Positions 1 to 9,047 of a stretch of DNA of 64,000 nt are shown in pieces; positions within the stretch are counted from its first letter, which is position 1, and the number at the start of each line of letters is the position of its first letter. This stretch comes from Comamonadaceae bacterium UBA2121. GTDB taxonomy: Bacteria; Pseudomonadota; Gammaproteobacteria; Burkholderiales; Burkholderiaceae_C. Position numbers and translations under genes: made by a program. The notes below the pieces were generated by a model. It was not told the origin of the DNA. It worked only from the letters and a program-made list of their open reading frames with translations, and searched no databases. The stretch is from NCBI GenBank assembly GCA_002331385.1, contig DCYB01000003.1, forward strand, positions 62,001 through 126,000, written 5' to 3'.

Positions 1-1
1 G

Positions 2-808
2 AGCGACGCGGGACTGTCGTTCGAGCAGGCACTGCAAGAAGCGCAGCAACGGGGATATGCCGAGGCCGATCCGTCCTTCGACGTGGACGGGATCGACGCG
101 GCGCACAAGCTCACACTGCTGGCGGCGAACGCTTTCGGACTGGCGGTGGATTTCAATGCGGTGTATGTGGAAGGCCTGCGCACCGTGCGCCAGGATGACG
201 TCAGCGCCGCCGCCGAGCTGGGCTACACCGTCAAGCTGCTGGCCGTGGCGCGGCGCACCTGCGCTGGCGTGGAACTGCGCGTGCACCCGGCCCTCGTTCC
301 CACGCGCCACGCGCTGGCGCATGTTGGCGGCGCCATGAACGGCATTGCCTTGCATGGCGATGCCTGCGGTCCGGCGTTCTACAGCGGCGCCGGTGCAGGG
401 GCGGAGCCGACAGCCTCTGCCGTGGTGGCCGATCTGGTCGATCTGGCGCGCCTCACCCCACCCGTTGGGGACGGCGGCGGCAGCAACGGTGTGCCCACCT
501 GGGGCACGCATGCGCGCGCCGCGGCGCAGCCACCCGTCGTGCCGATCACGGACGTGGTTGGTGCGCATATGCTGCGCATTGTTCCGCGCGCGGGTTTGTG
601 CGAGGCCGCCGTGCTGCGCCGGCTCGCCCGCGCAGGCGTGCAGGTTGAACGCCGCACGTGGTGCCACGCGGGCGACGGCCACGCTGGCGTGCCGTGTCTG
701 GTCGTGCTCACTGCCCCGGTCGCCGATGGCGTGGCACAGGCGGCTGCACAGGCACTGGCGGAGCACGCACAGGCCGACGTGCGCCGCCTGCGCGTGGCCG
801 ACTTCTGA
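2..808 (+). CDS. hom: Homoserine dehydrogenase, C-terminal part (5' truncated by window edge)
   Basis: NADP-dependent reduction of aspartate semialdehyde to homoserine, the branch point to threonine and methionine. The reading frame is open from base 2 with no start inside the window, so the Rossmann N-terminus is missing. About 268 residues are visible. They begin in the catalytic domain (FDVDGIDAAHK, with the Lys that family members use in catalysis) and continue through the conserved GAMNGIALHGD and GPAFYSGAGAG segments. A C-terminal ACT-like regulatory domain of about 80 residues (from VVGAHMLRIVPRAG) suggests threonine feedback, as in the long bacterial form. The stop is the TGA at 806-808. 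Family assignment is firm; regulation is inferred from the ACT domain. Confidence 0.93.
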   Translation, partial: SDAGLSFEQALQEAQQRGYAEADPSFDVDGIDAAHKLTLLAANAFGLAVDFNAVYVEGLRTVRQDDVSAAAELGYTVKLLAVARRTCAGVELRVHPALVPTRHALAHVGGAMNGIALHGDACGPAFYSGAGAGAEPTASAVVADLVDLARLTPPVGDGGGSNGVPTWGTHARAAAQPPVVPITDVVGAHMLRIVPRAGLCEAAVLRRLARAGVQVERRTWCHAGDGHAGVPCLVVLTAPVADGVAQAAAQALAEHAQADVRRLRVADF

Positions 809-928
809 CCCTGTGGGGGCGCGGATCGGGCGCTTCCGGTAAGATTGCTGGATGTAATCACAGTGGCGACTGGCGCCGTGTTGTCTGCACTGCGTGTCCA
901 GCTTTCTGCACGCAGCCTCTCCAATCGT

Positions 929-3142
929 ATGTCCGCACAGCAATGGGCCGAGCAGGCCCTGCAATCGTTTGATACCGTGGTGCAAGCCACCAGCGGATTT
1001 CGCAGCCGCCCCGGCCAGCGCCGCATGGCCGAGCAGGTGGCGCATGCCTTCAGCCACGCGCAGTTGGGCAAGGTCGATGCGGACGATGAGGATGCCCCGG
1101 CACCCGAGCGCGCGATTGCCGTCGTGCAGGCCGGAACAGGCGTGGGCAAGTCGCTCGCCTACAGCGTGCCGGCGATTGCCACCGCTCTGGCGCGCGGCAC
1201 GCGGGTGCTGATTTCCACCGCCACCGTGGCGCTGCAGGAGCAACTGGTGCACAAGGACCTGCCGGCGCTGGCAGCGCAATTGCCGCAGCCGTTCAAATAT
1301 GCCCTGGCCAAGGGGCGTGGGCGCTATATCTGCAAGCTCAAACTGGAACGGTTGGCGGGCGGCTCGGACGCGTCCGATGAGGACCAGCCCGACGACGACC
1401 TGTTTGCCGACGAGGAGGCTGAAGAGCGCGCCAAGCGCCCGCGCCATGAGTCCGAGGCGCGCATGAAGTTCTACGCCAGCATGGCTGATGCGCTGTCTAG
1501 CGGTATCTGGGATGGCGACCGCGACACGCTCGCCACGCCACCCGAGCCCGAGGTGTGGAGCCCCGTGGGCGCAGAGGCCAGTTCCTGCACCGGCCGCCAC
1601 TGCCCGGTGTTCAGCCAGTGCGCCTATTACGAACGGCGCAAGGAGCTGGTGGCCGCGCAGGTCATCGTCGCCAACCACGATCTGCTGCTGTCATCTCTGG
1701 GCGCACGCTTGCTGCCCGAACTCGACAACTGCCTGCTGGTGATCGACGAAGCGCACCATCTGCCCTCCACCGCGCTGGACCAGTTCGCCAGCGAGGCCGA
1801 TCTGTCGCGCCTGACGTGGATCGACAAGCTGGCCAGCCGCGCGCTGCGCATCGGCCAGCTCATGGAGGTGGAGGAGATTGCCGACATCCCCAACCACTCC
1901 GCGCGCCTGCGCACCACGCTGCAGGACACCGCCCGGCTGGTGACTGACCTCTACGCCGAGCAGCTCAAGGCTCCGCGCACCGGCATGGGCGCCAGCCGTT
2001 ATAACGCCGCCGCGCGCTACTCCGCGCCGGGCATGCCCACGCGCGCCCGCGTGCCGCGTGGTGTGCTGCCCGCCGAACTGGTGGAGCCACTGTCGCAGGT
2101 CGCGCACCACGCCGAAGGCTTTCTCACCGCGTTGCGCGCCATCTCCAAGGCACTGCGCAGCGAGATGAAGGACAAGCCCGACGAGGCACGCCGCCTGTCC
2201 ACGCTGTATGCGCAGATCGGCGCCCTCGCACCGCGTCTGGAAGGCGTGCACACCACGGCCGCACTGCTGCTGCAAGACCCGCCCGAAGGCGGCGCGCCCG
2301 CAGCCAAGTGGTTCACGCTGCAAGTGGATGGCGAATACATCGTCGTCAAGGCGCACGCCAGCCCGCTGCTGCCCGGCAATACGCTGCGCAACCACCTGTG
2401 GTCGGCCGTGCGCGGGGCCGTGCTCACCTCGGCCACGCTCACCAGTTGCGGGCAATTCGATTTCTTCCTGCGCGAAGCGGGTCTGCACGGCGACGACGCC
2501 GTCACCACACTCGAAGTGCCCAGCCCGTTCGACTACGGCCTGCAAGGCACCTTCGTCGCCACGGAAACGCAGGCCGACCCCAAGAACGCGCAGGCCTTCA
2601 CCAGCGAGATGGTGGACGCCCTGCTCTCCGATCTGGCGATGGTTGAATCCGGCGCGCTGGTGCTGTTCACCTCGCGCGACCAGATGCGGCAGGCCGTGGA
2701 CGCGCTGCCCACGGCCATGCGCAGCGTGGTGCTGGTGCAGAACACGCTGCCGCGCCAACAACTGCTGGCCACGCACCGCGAACGGGTAGGCAATGGCGAG
2801 CCGTCGATCATCTTCGGCATGCAGTCGTTTGGCGAAGGGCTGGACCTGCCCGGCCCGCTGTGCGAATCGCTGTTCATCACCAAGCTGCCCTTTGCGCCTC
2901 CCGATGACCCCGTGGGCGAAGCACGCGCCGAGTGGCTGCGCGGCGCGGGCCGCGACCCGTTCATCGAGCTCGTCGTACCCGCCACCGCCATCCGCCTCGC
3001 CCAATGGGCAGGTCGAGCCATTCGCACCGAAGACGACCGCGCACATGTCTACTGCTACGACAAGCGGCTGGTGCGCACCAGCTACGGGCAACTGCTGCTC
3101 AAGGGCCTGCCGCCCTTCACGCTGGAGCGGCGATTGGCCTGA
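929..3142 (+). CDS. ATP-dependent DNA helicase, DinG/XPD family
   Basis: Superfamily 2 helicase of the iron-sulfur XPD/DinG group, about 737 residues. Visible motifs are Walker A (AGTGVGKS) near the N-terminus, DEAH box (VIDEAHHL), and four cysteines between them (CKLKLE, then CTGRHCPVFSQC) that fit a 4Fe-4S cluster. The C-terminal motif region contains FGMQSFGEGLDLPG and QWAGRAIRT. These proteins unwind DNA at R-loops or damaged forks. Start chosen at ATG 929 (MSAQQWAEQ), where family similarity begins. The frame stays open upstream to 845 but that extension looks non-coding, and no strong ribosome site is seen at either position. It stands alone after hom. Confidence 0.9.
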   Translation: MSAQQWAEQALQSFDTVVQATSGFRSRPGQRRMAEQVAHAFSHAQLGKVDADDEDAPAPERAIAVVQAGTGVGKSLAYSVPAIATALARGTRVLISTATVALQEQLVHKDLPALAAQLPQPFKYALAKGRGRYICKLKLERLAGGSDASDEDQPDDDLFADEEAEERAKRPRHESEARMKFYASMADALSSGIWDGDRDTLATPPEPEVWSPVGAEASSCTGRHCPVFSQCAYYERRKELVAAQVIVANHDLLLSSLGARLLPELDNCLLVIDEAHHLPSTALDQFASEADLSRLTWIDKLASRALRIGQLMEVEEIADIPNHSARLRTTLQDTARLVTDLYAEQLKAPRTGMGASRYNAAARYSAPGMPTRARVPRGVLPAELVEPLSQVAHHAEGFLTALRAISKALRSEMKDKPDEARRLSTLYAQIGALAPRLEGVHTTAALLLQDPPEGGAPAAKWFTLQVDGEYIVVKAHASPLLPGNTLRNHLWSAVRGAVLTSATLTSCGQFDFFLREAGLHGDDAVTTLEVPSPFDYGLQGTFVATETQADPKNAQAFTSEMVDALLSDLAMVESGALVLFTSRDQMRQAVDALPTAMRSVVLVQNTLPRQQLLATHRERVGNGEPSIIFGMQSFGEGLDLPGPLCESLFITKLPFAPPDDPVGEARAEWLRGAGRDPFIELVVPATAIRLAQWAGRAIRTEDDRAHVYCYDKRLVRTSYGQLLLKGLPPFTLERRLA

Positions 3143-3253
3143 GCGTGTGGGCGCCCGTCCATTCAGCGCACAGGCGAGGCGTTGGCTGACTGACATCCGC
3201 AGCGCCGCGCGCGAAAATTGCAAAACCCTATCCTTGCAAAAAGGAGCGCGCCC

Positions 3254-3736
3254 ATGATTGCGAAAAACACCATCTGCCTCTGGTACAACGGCACCGCGCA
3301 CGACGCCGCAGAGTTTTACGCGCGCACCTTTCCCGACAGCGCCGTGCAGGCCGTGCACCGCGCGCCGGGCGACTTCTCCTCGGGCAAAAAGGGCGATGTC
3401 CTCACCGTTCAATTCACGGTCTGCGGCATCCCCTGCATCGGACTCAACGGTGGCCCCGTGTTCCAGCACAACGAGGCGTTCTCGTTCCAGATCGCCACCG
3501 ATGATCAGGAAGAAACGGATCGCCTGTGGAACGCCATCATCGACAACGGCGGGCAACCCAGTGCCTGCGGCTGGTGCAAGGACCGTTGGGGCATCTCGTG
3601 GCAGATCACGCCGCGCGTGTTGTCCGAGGCTGTCACCGACGCTGATCCCGTTGTGGCCCAACGCGCCTTCAACGCCATGATGCAGATGACAAAGATCGAC
3701 ATCGCGGCCATCGAGGCCGCCCGACGCGGCCCTTGA
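3254..3736 (+). CDS. VOC-fold protein, PhnB/3-demethylubiquinone methyltransferase-like
   Basis: Small 160-residue cytoplasmic protein of the vicinal-oxygen-chelate superfamily. It starts with the typical CLWYNGTAHDAAEFYARTFPD signature and ends with WQITPRVL, both usual in the PhnB-like subfamily often annotated as 3-demethylubiquinone-9 3-methyltransferase. That enzymatic name is historical and should not be read as a proven function. Start fixed at ATG 3254 because an AAGGAG ribosome site lies just before it (about 3240). The in-frame extension to 3218 has no support. The exonuclease gene follows after 37 bases on the same strand, so the two may be co-transcribed. Confidence 0.82.
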   Translation: MIAKNTICLWYNGTAHDAAEFYARTFPDSAVQAVHRAPGDFSSGKKGDVLTVQFTVCGIPCIGLNGGPVFQHNEAFSFQIATDDQEETDRLWNAIIDNGGQPSACGWCKDRWGISWQITPRVLSEAVTDADPVVAQRAFNAMMQMTKIDIAAIEAARRGP

Positions 3737-3773
3737 GCCTGTGCGCGGCAGCGCTGGCGTGCACAATCGTGAT

Positions 3774-4421
3774 ATGCCCTCTTCCACGCCCATCGCCGTC
3801 ATCGACTTTGAAACCACCGGCATGACACCCGCGCAGGGTGCCCGCGCCACCGAAATCGCCATCGTGCTGCTGCAGGACGGCCAAGTCGTGGACCGGTTCC
3901 AGAGCCTGATGCGCACCGGCGTCTACATTCCCTCATTCATCACGCAACTCACCGGCATCACCAACGCCATGGTGGCCGATGCGCCGCCCGCCATCGACGT
4001 GATGCGCGAGGCCGCGCGCTTCGTGGGCCGCTCACAGATGGTGGCGCACAACGCATCGTTCGACAGCAAATTCTGGGCGGCGGAACTGGCGCATGCCGAC
4101 ATGGCCTCCCCACAGCGCTTTGCCTGCACGGTGCTGCTCTCACGTCGCCTCTATCCCGAAGCGCGCAGCCACAGCCTGGGCAACATCGTCGATCACCTCG
4201 GCCTGCCGCGTGCAGGCCGTGCCCACCGGGCCATGGCCGACGCGGAGATGGCCGCCTCGCTGCTGGCGCGCATTCAGCACGACCTGCGTGGCCGCTGGGG
4301 CATTGCCGAGCCCGACTTTGAACTGCTCGCCGGCTTGCAGCGCTGCGCCCGCCCCGCCCTGTCACGCTGGTTGGCGCAATGGGCGCTGGCGGAAGACAAC
4401 GCCACCCAGCGCACGCGCTGA
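3774..4421 (+). CDS. 3'-5' exonuclease, DnaQ/epsilon-like
   Basis: DEDD-type exonuclease of 215 residues. Exo I is VIDFETTGM near residue 10 (Asp and Glu metal ligands), Exo II is VAHNASFDSKFW, and Exo III is HRAMADAEMAA (His and Asp), so the catalytic set is complete. Such free-standing epsilon-like proteins are proofreading or repair nucleases; no polymerase alpha partner gene is adjacent. The start is ATG 3774; the in-frame extension upstream to 3741 encodes no conserved sequence. A specific substrate cannot be assigned. Confidence 0.85.
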   Translation: MPSSTPIAVIDFETTGMTPAQGARATEIAIVLLQDGQVVDRFQSLMRTGVYIPSFITQLTGITNAMVADAPPAIDVMREAARFVGRSQMVAHNASFDSKFWAAELAHADMASPQRFACTVLLSRRLYPEARSHSLGNIVDHLGLPRAGRAHRAMADAEMAASLLARIQHDLRGRWGIAEPDFELLAGLQRCARPALSRWLAQWALAEDNATQRTR

Positions 4422-4436
4422 GCGGCGCTTGCGCGC

Positions 4437-5381
4437 TCAGTTCACCGGCACGATACGAACGCTCGCCTGGCTGTTCGCGTCCGCCGCTGCCACCGCGGCA
4501 AACAAACGGCGGTGCTGCTCGTCGTACGCCACGCCCATGATCTTCGGCCAGCCGCTGACCAACACCGACGTCTCACCCTTGGGCGAGATCTTGAAGATGC
4601 GGCCACCCGAGCCACCGAAGAAGAGCGTGCCATCGGGCGCGGCCGTCATCAGGTCGATGCCATCCAGCGTGGTGAACGTGGCCAGCACCTTGCCTTGCGA
4701 CACATCCGCAGGTTGTGCGCGCACCTTGCTGAGCGAAAACGCCATGACGTTGCCCGTGTTCTGATCGCTCACATACAGCGCATCGCCCACCGCGGCCACC
4801 CCAACGGGCTTACCGATGCCGTTGACCAGTTCGCGCTCGCTTGCCTTGGCACCGCTCACTGTCACCTCGCTGATCGAGCCCGACCCGCCCTTGATGAACC
4901 AGCCGTCCAGCAACGCACCGTCCGGCGCGGTGGTCACGCCGATGCGGCGGCGCAATGCGTCGAGTCCGTCCAGATTCACCGCTGCGCCGCCCTTCGGCAC
5001 GGCCACCAGCGTGCCATCCGCGCCAAAGCCGAAGCGCGTCACGTAGAACGTATTGTCCGCAGTGCGCGTGAGCTGGCCGAGCGTGGCACCGCTGGCGGGA
5101 GCGGGCGTGAGTTTGGCGTTTTCGGGGAACGACTTGTCGCCGTCCCACGCGCGAATGGAGTTCGCCTTGTCATCGGTGAGATAAAGACGTTCCTCGCGCT
5201 TGTCCCAATACAGACCGTTGAGCTTGGCGTCCACCGCCACCGTGGTCGGACCGCGGTCCACGGCTGAGCCACCACCGCCGCACGCGGACAACGCCACAAA
5301 CGATGACACCACACCTGCCAGCACCCAGCGGCGCAGGCCAAAAGGCAAACGCAGGCCAAGCTGCGTGAATCCGTTGTTCAT
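4437..5381 (-). CDS. Beta-propeller lipoprotein, SMP-30/NHL-like
   Basis: Predicted outer-membrane or periplasmic lipoprotein of 314 residues. A basic N-terminus and hydrophobic stretch end in a lipobox (ALSAC, followed by GGGGS). The mature part has repeating strands such as LYLTDDKANSIRAWDG, LYVSDQNTGNVMAF and LFFGGSGGRIFKISP, typical of SMP-30/gluconolactonase or NHL propellers. The start at 5381 is supported by GAGGAGAA immediately upstream. It is divergent from the di-haem peroxidase-like lipoprotein gene across a 93-bp region holding a perfect 9-bp dyad (5419-5441), so the two are probably co-regulated. Substrate unknown. Confidence 0.72.
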   Translation of the reverse strand: MNNGFTQLGLRLPFGLRRWVLAGVVSSFVALSACGGGGSAVDRGPTTVAVDAKLNGLYWDKREERLYLTDDKANSIRAWDGDKSFPENAKLTPAPASGATLGQLTRTADNTFYVTRFGFGADGTLVAVPKGGAAVNLDGLDALRRRIGVTTAPDGALLDGWFIKGGSGSISEVTVSGAKASERELVNGIGKPVGVAAVGDALYVSDQNTGNVMAFSLSKVRAQPADVSQGKVLATFTTLDGIDLMTAAPDGTLFFGGSGGRIFKISPKGETSVLVSGWPKIMGVAYDEQHRRLFAAVAAADANSQASVRIVPVN

Positions 5382-5418
5382 GTTCTCCTCACATTTCATG
5401 AAAAAACTACAATGCGAG

Positions 5419-5441
5419 CGCTATTCTATTTAAGAATAGCG
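5419..5441. promoter_or_regulatory. Perfect 9-bp inverted repeat in divergent promoter region
   Basis: CGCTATTCT, five-base spacer, AGAATAGCG. It lies between two divergent lipoprotein genes, 38 bases from one start and 34 from the other. There is no T-run, so it is unlikely to be a terminator. An operator for a dimeric regulator that controls both genes is the simplest reading. The regulator is not known. Confidence 0.55.
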
Positions 5442-5474
5442 ATTGATCAACAGAACCACCCTTCCCTCCACGAC

Positions 5475-6672
5475 ATGAACTCCCAACGGCCCGCGCGCAA
5501 CCTTCGCATCGTCTCACTCTGGGCGGCGACGCTTGTGTTATCCGCTTGTGGCGGCGGATCGTCTTCCACGAACATCGGCCATGAAACACCTGCGGAACCT
5601 CCCGTAGCGCAAGAATGGCAATGGCAACTGCCGGAAGGCTGGAGTCCGCCCATCGTGCCCGCAGACAATCCGATGAGCACAGCGAAGGTCGAACTGGGGC
5701 GGCGCCTCTTTCACGACACGCGACTGTCGGCCAACCACACGCAGTCCTGCGCCAGTTGCCACACGCAAGCCAGCGCTTTCACGGACAATCGCGCGTTGTC
5801 GCGTGGCGCTACGGGCGAAGTCCATCCACGCAATGCCCAGCCACTCGCCAACGTGGCCTACAACACCACCCTGAACTGGGCCCATCCCGACGTGACGACG
5901 CTGGAGCAGCAGATGCGCGCCCCTCTTTGGCAGGTCGCCCATCGAGCTCGGCATCAACGACAGCAACTCCGCCGAAGTACTTGCGCGCTTGCGTGCTGAC
6001 GCCGACTACCGGAATCGCTTTCGCGGTGTGTACGGCAGCGCGCCCGATCCCTTCACATGGGACAACGTCATCCGCTCCATCGCGGCGTTCGAGCGCACAC
6101 TCATTTCCGCCAACAGCCGCTACGACCGTTACCAGCGCAAGACCGCCACATTCACCGAATCCGAAGAACGCGGCATGCGCCTGTTCTTCAGCGATAAGGC
6201 CCAATGCGCCAGTTGCCACGGCAGCCCGAATTTCAACGACCAGTTCATCTCCAACAGCGATCCGGTCGGCTCATCGAATCCGGCGTTTCACAACACCGGA
6301 CTCTTCAACATCGGCGGTACGGGCGCATTCCCAGAACCCAATCGTGGTGTCTTTGAAATCACCCGACAACCCGCCGACATGGGCAGGTTTCGCGCGGCCA
6401 GCCTGCGCAATATCGAACTCACCGCGCCCTATATGCACGACGGTAGCATCGCCACCCTCGAGGCTGTCCTCGACTTCTACGCCGACGGCGGTCGCGTCAT
6501 CAACGCTGGCCTGTATGCAGGCGACGGGCGCGCCAATCCCTTCAAAGATCCGCGCATAGACCGCATCCAACTCGATGCACAGGACAAAGCCGATCTGCGC
6601 GCGTTTCTCGCCACGCTGACGGACGAAGAATTCGTGAGCAACCCCGCCTTCGCAGCACCCGCGTTGGAGTGA
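5475..6672 (+). pseudogene. Di-haem cytochrome c peroxidase/MauG-like lipoprotein, frameshifted
   Basis: Family CCP/MauG: periplasmic di-haem enzymes. The N-terminal frame starts at ATG 5475 (lipobox VLSAC then GGGSS) and holds the first haem site CASCH at 5748-5762. After MRAP near 5925 the frame breaks. The next frame continues at once with LFGRSPIELGIN and carries the second CASCH (6205-6219) and the normal C-terminus to the stop at 6672. Total length is 2 bases short of a whole number of codons. Restoring one CT to the CCCCTCTTTGG tract near 5923-5933 would join the frames as APLFG, as in relatives. Either a true two-base deletion, a slippage-prone switch, or a sequencing error. Confidence 0.8.
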
Positions 6673-6703
6673 GCGCGTATGCGCAGTGACGCGCTGCCAA
6701 CCC

Positions 6704-8053
6704 TCAATAGACTGCCCTGGCCTGCAAGCTCAACGCCGCCGCCAAGTCTGCCGCCAGCCGCTTGGCATCCTTGCGTTCCACGGCTCCCAGACTGATTCTC
6801 ACCGCCGGGCCACTGGCCAGCGCCATGGGCGCACCGGCCTGCACCGCCCATCCCCGCGACGCCATGGCTTGCACCACGGACAGCTCGTCGGGGACAGCCA
6901 TCCACAGGTGCAGGCCCTGCGCGTCAGCGCCCTCCTCCACCATGACGCCCTGCTTGTGCAGTTCGGCAACCAATGCCTCCCGCCGCGTGGCATAGGTCGT
7001 CTGCGCATGCAGGAATGACCCGCGCCCTTTCCCCTTGGCCGCCTGACGCCAGAGCAACGCCGCGAAACGCTGCAACCACAAACTGACCTTGCGCGGCCCC
7101 AATGCGTAGTGGGCACGCATGGCATCGACCAGCTCGGGTGCTCCGGAAGCCAGACATACGCGCATTTCCGGGCCCAACGCCTTGCCAAGCGACATCACAT
7201 ACAGCCAATGCGGCGGCAGCGCCTGCGCACACACAAGCTGGCTGCTGCCGAGCAGCCCCCAGTAGTCGTTGAAGATGACGAGCGTATTGGGGCATGCACG
7301 CAATTGCCGACGCATGGCACGCCAGCGATCGGCGCGCAACGACGTACCTGTGGGGTTGTGCGCACGCGGCGTGATGACCACCGCAGCACACGAAGGCAGC
7401 ACACCTTGCGCCGGTACTTGCAGCCCTTGCGCATCCATGGAAAGCGGCACGGCGCGCAGACGCAGGCTGCGCAGTAATGCGAGCAATGGCGGCCAGCAAG
7501 GATCTTCCACCGCAACGCGATCACCGGGCCGCGTGTGCTGGCGCAACGCCCGTTCAATCGCATCCAGCGTGCTGGAGAACACACCCACGGCATCCTGCGG
7601 AACACCTTGCGATGCCAACCAGTCATGCGCGATGGCCAGCAACTCTTCGTCATCGGCCAACTCCCCCGACGAGCCCAACGCCAACGGCACCTGCAACAAC
7701 TTGCTCCAGGAACTGGCGCGCAATTGGGGCAGCAAAGACGGATCCACCTGCCCACTGGCGAGATCCCGCAGCCCCTGCGGCACGACAAACGCAGCAGGTG
7801 CCAGCACAGCCTCTCCCGCAACGCGTGTTCCACGCCGCCCGGACGTCACCAACCGCCCCGCATCGCGCAAACGCGCATAGGCAGCCGCCACGGTATTGGG
7901 GTTCACACCCAACTGGGTCGCCAGATGCCGAACGGCGGGAAGGGAATCACCCTCCTGAAGTTCTCCGTTGCGCAAGGCGGTTTCAATGCTGGCGGCAATG
8001 TCTTGCGCATTGCTTCCCTGGATATTGTTTGCTGACCAATTCATCCCATACAT
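6704..8053 (-). CDS. MocR-family regulator (GntR wHTH + aminotransferase fold)
   Basis: About 449 residues. N-terminal GntR-type winged helix (residues about 15-75: GDSLPAVRHLATQLGVNPNTVAAAYARL) is followed by a fold-type I aminotransferase-like domain. The Schiff-base region reads YVMSLGKALGPEMRVC, where the Lys would bind PLP. MocR proteins sense PLP or amino compounds. Start: ATG 8053 or ATG 8044; both lie just downstream of a perfect 16-bp palindrome at 8061-8076 that probably serves autoregulation. In-frame sequence continues to 8296 but is low-complexity promoter DNA. No divergent target gene is next to it, so the regulon is unknown. Confidence 0.85.
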   Translation of the reverse strand: MYGMNWSANNIQGSNAQDIAASIETALRNGELQEGDSLPAVRHLATQLGVNPNTVAAAYARLRDAGRLVTSGRRGTRVAGEAVLAPAAFVVPQGLRDLASGQVDPSLLPQLRASSWSKLLQVPLALGSSGELADDEELLAIAHDWLASQGVPQDAVGVFSSTLDAIERALRQHTRPGDRVAVEDPCWPPLLALLRSLRLRAVPLSMDAQGLQVPAQGVLPSCAAVVITPRAHNPTGTSLRADRWRAMRRQLRACPNTLVIFNDYWGLLGSSQLVCAQALPPHWLYVMSLGKALGPEMRVCLASGAPELVDAMRAHYALGPRKVSLWLQRFAALLWRQAAKGKGRGSFLHAQTTYATRREALVAELHKQGVMVEEGADAQGLHLWMAVPDELSVVQAMASRGWAVQAGAPMALASGPAVRISLGAVERKDAKRLAADLAAALSLQARAVY

Positions 8054-8060
8054 TGTATTG

Positions 8061-8076
8061 TTTGTACTAGTACAAA
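8061..8076. promoter_or_regulatory. 16-bp perfect palindrome, likely MocR operator
   Basis: TTTGTACTAGTACAAA is self-complementary over all 16 bases and sits 8 bases upstream of the MocR start codon. The GT-N-AC core resembles sites bound by GntR-type winged helices. Flanking TGTA copies (8055-8058 and 8081-8084) could extend it. Negative autoregulation is inferred. Confidence 0.6.
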
Positions 8077-8451
8077 GTTTTGTATGAGTCGGACCTTCCA
8101 GAAAGACGCGTGAGCAAAAGTAGGGAAATGCTGAATAAATAGGCAAAACAGCCAAAAAATGGCGTTTTCGGTGCTCGAAAAGTATGAGGAAGCCCTGCCA
8201 GCGGCGAAATGTCGATCGCAGAAGAAAGGAAAGTTCATCGAGTCGTTCACCATGCGACAAATGGCTGTGGAAAAGCTCGGGAAAAACTGAGGGCAACCGG
8301 TGGAAATGCCGCTTTTTTTCGTTTCAGCGCTTCATGCACTGATGAATTGCTTAAAAAGCAGGCAATTCGAAGAGCCGAAAGATGGAAATGCGCTGCATGG
8401 CGAACGGGATTTCCCAACACCGAAACACCGCCTCCGCAGCCGCGCCGCTGA

Positions 8452-8914
8452 AGCAGGTTCAAGCGCCAAGCAAAGACGTGCAATCACCGGCAAGCAGGCG
8501 CATGAACAGAGGCCGCATGCACCCTCACCCCTGCCCTCTCCCGCACGCGGGAGAGGGAGAAAGAAAGGAAGAAAGACGGGACAAGCGGAGCGCTAGCGCC
8601 GCACCGCTGCTGCGCCGCAGGACGCAGCAGCCACCTCCCCCAAACTGACTGGCGGCGGCTGTCTGAACGGCGCGCTCGCAGAGCGCATAGTGAGTTCCGC
8701 CGCACCAACGCCTTTGCTTTGGTTACTTTCATTTGGCAAGACAAATGAAAGTGACTGCGCCGCCGGGGCGCACTCCCCGGCTCCGGGAAGTAAAGGAAAA
8801 CAGGTTCAAGCTACGAGGCAAAGACAGCGCAACAAGAAAAAAGCAATGCGCATGAACTGAGGCCGCATTCACCCTCACCCCAACCCTCTCCCGCAGGCGG
8901 GCGAGGGAGAAAGA
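8452..8914 (+). repeat. Long hairpin repeat, one full copy plus flanking partials
   Basis: A full unit at about 8503-8852 is followed by the first module of another (8853-8914). Modules in order: CCCTCTCCCGC / GCGGGAGAGGG hairpin; CTGCTGCG...CGCAGCAG hairpin; a GCGGCGG...CCGCCGC region; ACTTTCATTTG...CAAATGAAAGT hairpin; a CCGGGG...CCCCGG hairpin; then a variable GGTTCAAGCTAC tail. The same unit recurs at 11300-12410 and, inverted, at 49537-50300. Coding frames across it are artefacts. The stretch 8054-8451, upstream of the repeat, contains only the MocR promoter and no gene I can support. Confidence 0.85.
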
Positions 8915-8972
8915 AATGATCGCCTGCTCACCAAGTTGAAGAAACAAGCCACTCAACAAGCCTCAACCACGA

Positions 8973-9001
8973 GAATGCCCCGCAAAGCATGCGGGACATT
9001 C
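8973..9001. other. Imperfect 11-bp hairpin upstream of leuA leader
   Basis: GAATGCCCCGC and GCGGGACATTC pair at 10 of 11 positions around a 7-base loop. It lies just upstream of the proposed leuA promoter and has no T-run. It may be an operator or the end of the upstream repeat array. Confidence 0.35.
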
Positions 9002-9008
9002 CCCCAGA

Positions 9009-9038
9009 TTGCCCAACCAGAACCCCGCGTGTTAGTAT
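9009..9038 (+). promoter_or_regulatory. Candidate sigma-70 promoter of the leuA leader
   Basis: TTGCCC at 9009 and TAGTAT at 9033 are 18 bases apart. Transcription would then begin within a few bases of the leader-peptide ATG at 9048, which explains the missing ribosome site there. This is a by-eye assignment. Confidence 0.35.
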
Positions 9039-9047
9039 TTTTCGCAT

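Noticed and set aside
845..928. N-terminal extension of the DinG-like helicase
   Set aside because: No family similarity and no ribosome site; begins in the promoter region after hom.
1691..3916. 741-residue minus-strand open frame across the helicase
   Set aside because: Antisense shadow of the DinG-like gene, VOC and exonuclease genes; GC-rich codon structure opens the opposite strand. No family features.
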